The notes beneath the pieces are model-generated. The model did no database searches and was not told the origin of the DNA. It was given only the letters and a program-made list of their open reading frames with translations. The translations under genes were made by a program, and so were the position numbers. A stretch of 64,000 nucleotides of DNA. It comes from Hymenobacter glacieicola (GTDB lineage Bacteria; Bacteroidota; Bacteroidia; Cytophagales; Hymenobacteraceae). Of this stretch, positions 58,395 to 64,000 are shown one piece after another. Positions within the stretch are counted from its first letter, which is position 1, and each line of letters starts with the position of its first letter. The stretch spans positions 221,313 through 285,312 of the forward strand of contig NZ_BMGS01000002.1 of assembly GCF_014640315.1 (NCBI RefSeq), written 5' to 3'.

Positions 58395-59186
58395 ATGGAT
58401 ACCTGGGCTAGTCTGCACGTGCTCAACCGAGCTTTGGAAGCAGCGCCTTTGGTGCCGTTTGCCTGCGCCTGGGTCCGGCGCCACCAACTGCCTTATGCCC
58501 TCCGGCCGGTGTATTACTACGTAGGGCTCAAGGCCTTTTTCTACTTTCTGGATGCATTTAGCCGCTTGGTTCTGCATAACAACGTCTACCTCTACCACTT
58601 GGCAACGATAGTACTAGTGGGACTGCTGGCCCAGGCTTACTGGCGGCTAGAGCCTCAGCGCTTTCGCCGACTTGTTCCCGTTGGACTCTGCCTTTTTGGA
58701 GTAGTAGCGCTGCTAGATGCTACCGTCCTCAACGGACTGTTTACTGACGTGAACACCTATTCCCAGGCTTTTGGGTGCGCCCTGTTACTTATGCTGGCTC
58801 TTTTGCACGTCGTGGGCCTAACCCGAGGAACAACCCAACAGGCACTGGAAGCCCTGCCAGAGTTTTTTCTGAGCGTGGCGGTGCTGGTATACTGCTCGAG
58901 TTCCATTGTCAGCTACGTGGCCATTAACATCATCTATCACTCCGGCTACGACGTCCCGACCCTCATCCGCCTGGACACGCTCATTAGCAGCCCCGATATG
59001 GTGCTGATGAGCGTACACATGGGGCTGCTGGCCTGGATGTTCTGCTTTTTCCCGCTAAGCGTGCTGCCGCGGCAGGCCCTGCCGGCGTGGCTACATTACA
59101 GCCGCTGGCACCAACGTCCTTACCGGCTGCTAGGCCGGCCGCTGGCTACCCTGCTGGCCCGACACCGCCACTGGACGGCTGCCTAA
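58395..59186 (+). CDS. Multi-span membrane protein of unknown function (263 aa)
   Basis: About seven hydrophobic segments, e.g. YYYVGLKAFFYFLDAF, LATIVLVGLLAQAYW, LVPVGLCLFGVVALLDATVL, FGCALLLMLALLHVVGL, FFLSVAVLVYCSSSIVSYVAI and MGLLAWMFCFFPLSVLP. It lies 63 bases before a histidine kinase on the same strand. This suits a sensor or receptor-like membrane component that works with the kinase, but no known family is recognised. Confidence 0.65.
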   Translation: MDTWASLHVLNRALEAAPLVPFACAWVRRHQLPYALRPVYYYVGLKAFFYFLDAFSRLVLHNNVYLYHLATIVLVGLLAQAYWRLEPQRFRRLVPVGLCLFGVVALLDATVLNGLFTDVNTYSQAFGCALLLMLALLHVVGLTRGTTQQALEALPEFFLSVAVLVYCSSSIVSYVAINIIYHSGYDVPTLIRLDTLISSPDMVLMSVHMGLLAWMFCFFPLSVLPRQALPAWLHYSRWHQRPYRLLGRPLATLLARHRHWTAA

Positions 59187-59249
59187 GTTTGCTCATCATC
59201 GTTCTTAATGCTGATTCAGGGGTAGTTTTTTTGTCAAGCTGGCCGCTAT

Positions 59250-60263
59250 ATGCCCCAAGACCTCCTGCCGCTGCTGCTGATTGGCCCCATCCTGCTGCTG
59301 CTGGCGGTGGGCATTGTGGTAATTCTGATTCGGGAGCAGCACCGCCGGCTCCGCCAAGAAAAGGAAAAACAGCAGCTTCTGGCCCAACAAAATGAGCTTT
59401 TGGAGCAGCAAGTAGCCCAGCGAACGGCCGAGGTAGTAGCCCAGCGCAACAGTCTGGAGGAGGCCCTGCTGGAGCTGCGCAACACCCAGACCCAGCTGGT
59501 ACAACGCGAAAAAATGGCTTCCCTAGGCGAACTGACCGCCGGCATTGCCCACGAGATTCAGAATCCGCTCAACTTCGTCAACAACTTTGCGGAAGTTTCC
59601 GGCGAGCTGATAACGGAGCTGGAAGCCGAGCAACTCAACGCCCCGGACCGCTCCGCCCTGGAAACCGACCTGACCCGGGACCTGCGCCAAAACCTGATTC
59701 GTATTACCCAGCACGGGCAGCGGGCGGCCGCCATTGTGCGCAACATGCTGGAACACAGCCGCGCCAGCACCGGCGAGCGGCAACCCACTGACCTGAACGC
59801 CCTCTGCGAGGAATATCTGCAACTGGCCTACCAGAGTGTGCGCGCCCGCCACAAAAGCTTCACGGCCACGCTCACCACGCGCTTCAGCCCGGAGGTGCAG
59901 CCGGTGCGGGTAGTACCCCAAGAAGTGGGACGAGTGCTGCTGAACTTGTTTACCAACGCCTTTTACGCCGTGCAGCAGCGCCAAAAGCTCAATGAGCCCT
60001 CGTACCAGCCCACTATATCCGTCAGCACGAAGCTAACGGCCCAGCAAGTGCTTATTACGGTGCGCGACAACGGGACGGGCATTCCGGCGGCCATTCGCCA
60101 AAAAGTATTCCAGCCCTTCTTTACCACCAAGCCCACGGGCGAAGGCACGGGCCTGGGCTTGTCCTTGAGCTACGACATCATCACGAAAGGCCACGGCGGC
60201 ACTTTAACGCTGACCACCGAAGAAGGCGAGTTCACAGAGTTCCGCATAGGTCTACCCGCGTAG
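59250..60263 (+). CDS. Membrane-anchored sensor histidine kinase (337 aa)
   Basis: One transmembrane helix (LLPLLLIGPILLLLAVGIVVILI, residues 5-27) precedes a coiled coil (about 30-90). Phosphoacceptor His101 lies in TAGIAHEIQNPLNF; the ATP-binding domain has LFTNAFYAV (N box), VRDNGTGIP (G1) and GEGTGLGLSLS (G2). The kinase lacks an extracellular sensor domain; the neighbouring multi-span protein may serve as its sensor. No response regulator gene is adjacent. Its cytoplasmic substrate is unknown. Confidence 0.93.
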   Translation: MPQDLLPLLLIGPILLLLAVGIVVILIREQHRRLRQEKEKQQLLAQQNELLEQQVAQRTAEVVAQRNSLEEALLELRNTQTQLVQREKMASLGELTAGIAHEIQNPLNFVNNFAEVSGELITELEAEQLNAPDRSALETDLTRDLRQNLIRITQHGQRAAAIVRNMLEHSRASTGERQPTDLNALCEEYLQLAYQSVRARHKSFTATLTTRFSPEVQPVRVVPQEVGRVLLNLFTNAFYAVQQRQKLNEPSYQPTISVSTKLTAQQVLITVRDNGTGIPAAIRQKVFQPFFTTKPTGEGTGLGLSLSYDIITKGHGGTLTLTTEEGEFTEFRIGLPA

Positions 60264-60827
60264 GCGCGGGCTCAACGCGGCCCTAACGGGCATGCCGGGG
60301 CGTAACGAGTACCGCTCGCTCGCGTGCTTTGTGGCTCCTCCTTTAACACGCAGTGGCAATGGTGTTTCGCCGGGACCCAGCCTAACGCTACCCTTGCAAC
60401 GCTAGCTGAACGAGCTGCTTCGATTGCACCGTGGCGTGGCCGTTGTTGGGTAGTACTCTTGCGTCCAAGGTCGCCGCCCAACCCGGCTGCGGGTGGCTAG
60501 TGAGAAAAAGCCTGATTCGTTTATATATAACGTATTTTATCTTTATTTTTACTTTGCTTAGAAAACTACGTAGCTCGCTGTGGCTACTAGGTTGCGAATA
60601 CTGTGTTTAGGTGCGGTGTTCAGAAGGAAGAACGTGGTGGCGGATGGCTTTTTCGGGCAGCTATTCGGGTGCAGGCCGTGCTGGCTAGGTAGCGGGCGGT
60701 CGGGCAAAGAGAAGTGGGAGGCAGCTTCGGGGCCACAACAGGCAACGGGGGAGCCGCAAAAAATTCCGGAGGGCCAGCGCGCCTTTGTGTGCAAGCGCCT
60801 CCGCCGTACTACTGCTGGTGGCTGACG
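60264..60827. other. Intergenic stretch with no confident gene
   Basis: Frames here have no coding pattern or domain. An AT-rich segment at 60516-60560 (TTTATATATAACGTATTTTATC) is a plausible promoter region for the YitT gene. No hairpin or tRNA is seen. Confidence 0.5.
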
Positions 60828-61814
60828 ATGCTAATCGAGCAACTTATTCCCGCGCGCTTCCGCACCCGGCCGGTGGCCCGGCAGCTGCGCCCTACCACGG
60901 CCGCCCCGCCCCTAGCCGCCGGGCAAGAATATGGCCTGTTTTACCGGCTTTCCTTTCAGTGGCTGCGGCACTTGCTGGTGCACGGGGCCATGCTGGTAAC
61001 GGGCGTGTTTTGCGCCGCGCTGGGGCTAAAGGCCTTTCTGCTGCCCAATGGCTTCATTGACGGCGGCGTGACGGGTATTTCCCTGCTAATCAGCCAGGTA
61101 ACGGGCGTGTCCTTGTCGGTCCTGATTGTACTTATTAACATCCCGTTCATCATTCTGGGCTACTTCCAGATTGGGCCCGCGCTTACGCTTAAAACCCTGC
61201 TTACCATCCTGACGCTGGCGGGCGTGCTGCTGGTGGTGTCCTTCCCGCCCCTCACCCAGGATAAGCTACTGATAGCCGTGTTCGGGGGGTTCTTTCTGGG
61301 GGCTGGCGTGGGCCTGGCTATGCGCGGCGGCGGGGTGCTCGATGGCACCGAGATTCTGGCCGTGTACATCAGCAAAAAGCTACCCGGCTCCATCGGCGAC
61401 ATCATCCTGATTATTAACATCGTCATCTTCGGGGTAGCGGCTTGGCTGCTGTCCGTGGAAACGGCCTTGTATTCCATCCTGGCCTACCTCTCGGCGGCCA
61501 AAACCGTAGATTTTGTCATTGCTGGCATTGAGGAATATACCGGCCTGACCATTATTTCTACCCACAGCGAGGCCATCCGCCAGCTGATTACCGACAAGAT
61601 GCGCCGCGGGGCTACCGTGTACGAGTGCACCCGCGGCTTCGGCTCCCACGGCCACCAGCACATGCGCATTGAGGCCATCTTCACCGTCGTGACCCGGCTG
61701 GAAGTGATTCACCTTACTGATGAAATCCGCAAAATCGACCCGCACGCCTTCATTGTGATGCAGTGCGTGAGTGATACCCGCGGCGGGCTGGTGAAGAAAC
61801 GCCCGTTGCATTAA
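60828..61814 (+). CDS. YitT/DUF161-family membrane protein (328 aa)
   Basis: Six or so hydrophobic segments, including GAMLVTGVFCAALGLKAFLLP, GFIDGGVTGISLLISQVTG, VLIVLINIPFIILG and GFFLGAGVGLAMRGGGVLDGTEILAV. The C-terminal cytoplasmic domain with IISTHSEAIRQLITDKMRRGATVYECTRGFG is the DUF2179 part. Function of the family is not settled. ATG at 60828; a longer frame upstream is not used because it has no coding pattern. Confidence 0.88.
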   Translation: MLIEQLIPARFRTRPVARQLRPTTAAPPLAAGQEYGLFYRLSFQWLRHLLVHGAMLVTGVFCAALGLKAFLLPNGFIDGGVTGISLLISQVTGVSLSVLIVLINIPFIILGYFQIGPALTLKTLLTILTLAGVLLVVSFPPLTQDKLLIAVFGGFFLGAGVGLAMRGGGVLDGTEILAVYISKKLPGSIGDIILIINIVIFGVAAWLLSVETALYSILAYLSAAKTVDFVIAGIEEYTGLTIISTHSEAIRQLITDKMRRGATVYECTRGFGSHGHQHMRIEAIFTVVTRLEVIHLTDEIRKIDPHAFIVMQCVSDTRGGLVKKRPLH

Positions 61815-61875
61815 CCTTCCCTGGCCCGCCGGGCGTTGGTCTCGTTCTCGTTCCTACCCCTTTTCACGCACCGCA

Positions 61876-64000
61876 ATGGAAACCTGGCAGCACTTTTTGG
61901 GCGTCCGCTCGCGGGAGGTGAACACGGTATGGCTGTTTTTCCTGCACAATTTCCTGCTGGGCATTGGCACCGTGCTGGTGTACGTGGTGGCCAACGTGCT
62001 GCTGCTGGAACACCAGCCGGAGCGCAGCCTCCCGCTGGCCTACGGACTGGGCGCCCTGGCTACCATTGCTCTGGGCAAAGTGTACACTCATTTTGAGCAT
62101 CGCTGGCCCCTGAAAACCCTGGCGACGCGGGCCTTGCTGGTGGTGGTAGGCTTTACCGGTATGCTGGCCCTGCTGGTTACGGCCGGCCACGCGGTAGCAG
62201 CCGCCGTGGCCCTGATGGTGGGCTACCGCCTGATTTACCTGCTGACTAACCTGGAGTTCTGGGGGCTGTCGGCGGTGGTGTTTGATGTGCGCCAGGGCCG
62301 GCGCCTGTTCAGCGTCATCAGCTCCGGCGACATGCCCGCCAAGGCCCTCGGGGCCGTGCTGGCCATTTTCGTGCACGCCCGCGCCGATTTGTTTTTTCTG
62401 CTGTTCGTGGCCCTTGGCGCCTACGTGGCGGCGCTTTACACGCAGTATCTCACGTTTCGCTCGCACGTAGTAGAGGCCCGGCCGGCCCCGGCCCGGGTAG
62501 GGCCCCGGGTGGCCTCGCCCTGGTTGCGCCGGCTGCTGGGCAGCAATCCGCTGGTGCTGTACATGGGCCTGAGCATGCTGGCCGTGGCCGCCGTGGCAAC
62601 CGGAGTCGAGTATTTCTTCTTTGTCAACGTCAAGCAGAAGCTCCAGGACCAGACCACCATTCTGCAGTACGTGGGCGGGGTACTGGCCCTTGCTTACCTG
62701 CTGGCGATGCTGGGCAAGCTCCTGCTCACCCGCCACGGCCTCGACTGCCTGGGCCTGCCCCGCACTCTGTTGCTGCTACCCCTCATTGCCCTAACGGGCG
62801 TGGCACTGTTTGGCGGCCTGCAGCTGCTTGGGGTTGGGCCGGCCGGCCAGCTGGTGTATTTCTGCGGGCTCTACCTAGGGCTGGAGGTGCTGCGCCGGGC
62901 CGTCTTCGATCCGGTGTTTCTGGTGCTTTTTCAGCCCCTTTCCCCGCCCCAGCGCCTGCGCGGCCACACCCTGGTAAAAGGCTTTTACGAGCCCCTGGGC
63001 ATGGGGCTCATGGGCGGGCTACTGCTGGTGGCACAGGCCCTACCGGCGGCCGGCGCGTGGTTGGCTTTCGTGGGCATGGGCCTGCTGCTACTCGGGGCCG
63101 TGCTGCTGCTACGCCACACCCATCATTACTACCTCGAGGAGCTGAAAACGGTACTCAGCCGCCGCTTTCCCGACCAGCCCCACCCGGCCTGGAATACCAC
63201 CGACATTCTGCACCTGGAGGAAACATCCGCCCCCGAACTGCCTACCGCTACATTCCCCTCAGGCTCTTCTTTTGCCGCCTCTACCGCTGAAACCGAACCC
63301 ACTCCCGACGCAACCCTCTACCACCCCGAGCTAGCCCAGCGCCAGGCCGCCCTTGCGCGGTGCCTGACGGTTACCCCCACCCACCCGGCGGCCCAGGCCA
63401 GTCTGCAGGAGCTGGCCGCGGCCGCGGCCGTGGAGCCCCGGCAGGTGGCCCTGACCCTGCTGCATTTTCTGCCCCCGCCCCGGCAAACCACCCTGTTGCA
63501 TACCTGCCTGCACAGCCTGGAGCCGGGCTTGGTGAAGGCGGCCGTGCAAGCCGCCGCCCAAACCCCCACCCCTGCCATTACCGAGCTCCTGATTGATTTG
63601 CTGGAAGAAAAGGCCGTGCGCAAGCACGCCGCTCATGCCCTGGTGGGTATGGGTGCCGCCGTACTGCCAGCCCTGGAAACGGCCCTGCGCCGCCAAACCG
63701 ACTACCCTCTGCTGCGCCGCCTAACCATGGTGTGCGCCCGCATAGGCACGGCCGCCAGCCGTCGCGTGCTGGTGGCCTTGGCCCAGCAAGCCAACCTTAC
63801 CCGGCGGGCAGCGGCCTTGCACGCCCTCAGCCGCTACCAGGCCGTGGCGGCCGAAGCGCCGCTGTTTCAGAACCTGATGCAGAAGGAAATGCGGCTGGCG
63901 CAACTGCTGCTGCACGGCATGCTGGGAGCCAACGTGGAGCTGCGCTCCTGCCTGAAGTACGAGCTGACCAAGGTGCAGCAGCGGCTGTTTGGCCTGCTGC
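61876..64000 (+). CDS. Membrane transporter-like protein with helical-repeat tail (partial, cut by window end)
   Basis: ATG at 61876 opens a frame without stops to the end of the window (708 codons visible). The N-terminal about 420 residues contain about twelve hydrophobic segments, recalling ADP/ATP translocase- or MFS-like carriers (LGVRSREVNTVWLFFLHNFLLG, SVISSGDMPAKALGAVLAIF, GVEYFFFVNVKQKL, GHTLVKGFYEPLGMGL). The C-terminal part from about residue 480 is an Ala/Leu-rich set of helical repeats (AALARCLTVT, VALTLLHFLPP, LLIDLLEEKAVRKHAAHALVGMG) of HEAT/ARM type. Such fusions of a carrier with helical repeats occur in Bacteroidota. Substrate and function are not identified. Confidence 0.72.
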   Translation, partial: METWQHFLGVRSREVNTVWLFFLHNFLLGIGTVLVYVVANVLLLEHQPERSLPLAYGLGALATIALGKVYTHFEHRWPLKTLATRALLVVVGFTGMLALLVTAGHAVAAAVALMVGYRLIYLLTNLEFWGLSAVVFDVRQGRRLFSVISSGDMPAKALGAVLAIFVHARADLFFLLFVALGAYVAALYTQYLTFRSHVVEARPAPARVGPRVASPWLRRLLGSNPLVLYMGLSMLAVAAVATGVEYFFFVNVKQKLQDQTTILQYVGGVLALAYLLAMLGKLLLTRHGLDCLGLPRTLLLLPLIALTGVALFGGLQLLGVGPAGQLVYFCGLYLGLEVLRRAVFDPVFLVLFQPLSPPQRLRGHTLVKGFYEPLGMGLMGGLLLVAQALPAAGAWLAFVGMGLLLLGAVLLLRHTHHYYLEELKTVLSRRFPDQPHPAWNTTDILHLEETSAPELPTATFPSGSSFAASTAETEPTPDATLYHPELAQRQAALARCLTVTPTHPAAQASLQELAAAAAVEPRQVALTLLHFLPPPRQTTLLHTCLHSLEPGLVKAAVQAAAQTPTPAITELLIDLLEEKAVRKHAAHALVGMGAAVLPALETALRRQTDYPLLRRLTMVCARIGTAASRRVLVALAQQANLTRRAAALHALSRYQAVAAEAPLFQNLMQKEMRLAQLLLHGMLGANVELRSCLKYELTKVQQRLFGLL

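Noticed and set aside
60580..60827. Small open frames before the YitT gene
   Set aside because: No codon bias, no motif, and out of frame with the YitT start.
1..64000. CRISPR array
   Set aside because: No regularly spaced direct repeats of 25-40 bases with unique spacers were seen; the repeats present are palindromes or short tandem units.

Overview
The window looks like a chromosomal piece of a GC-rich member of the Bacteroidota, most probably Hymenobacter or a close relative in the Cytophagales. Clues are the type IX secretion C-terminal sorting domain at 40722-42605, Bacteroidota-type promoters (TTTG, 20 bases, then TAnnTTTG) before two tRNA genes, a tandem-fused D-Ala-D-Ala ligase, and REP-like palindromes. 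The genus is inferred from recognised protein styles, not from a database search.

Positions 1 to about 32,400 are the right-hand part of a temperate tailed prophage whose left end lies outside the window. In order it holds: the end of a replication initiator gene with candidate origin repeats; a replication/recombination segment (unknown 287-aa protein, C5-cytosine methyltransferase with a second protein overprinted in another frame, zinc-binding proteins, VRR-NUC nuclease); ParB-like protein plus small and large terminase; a tail block with an overlapping-frame chaperone-like pair and two large tail proteins; a tape-measure operon on the opposite strand with its own small ribbon-helix-helix-like gene, a 10-bp-repeat operator and an embedded terminator; a head block (ClpP-like protease with scaffold tail, major capsid, probable tail tube, portal); tail-fibre genes with shared modules; and lysis genes (holin-like, CHAP/NlpC-like endolysin, two small lipoproteins of which one has u-spanin topology). 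Minus-strand genes at 3922, 31182 and 31787 look like cargo. The prophage stops at the 3' end of a tRNA gene with anticodon CAU (32401-32477), the likely attachment site. No integrase is visible in the window.

Positions 32,600 to 64,000 are host chromosome: a HAD hydrolase and an M50 metalloprotease; pgk convergent with a 40-bp-stem hairpin; a double D-Ala-D-Ala ligase and a PASTA protein (cell wall); a T9SS-sorted secreted protein and a rhodanese; an organic-peroxide/electrophile cluster (OhrR, Ohr, zinc-free MDR oxidoreductase, DJ-1/PfpI protein, aldo/keto reductase, AraC regulator); recQ and a possible Rad52-like annealing protein; a LolD-type ABC ATPase; a GH113-like hydrolase; sucC; a transglutaminase-like protein; a second Ohr; tRNA-Arg(CCG); a membrane protein with an adjacent histidine kinase; a YitT-type membrane protein; and the start of a large membrane transporter-like protein with an alpha-helical repeat tail that runs off the window.

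The most interesting items are the dual-frame coding in the phage methyltransferase gene, the reverse-strand tape-measure operon with its private regulator, operator and terminator, and the lambda-O-like arrangement of repeats inside the initiator gene.
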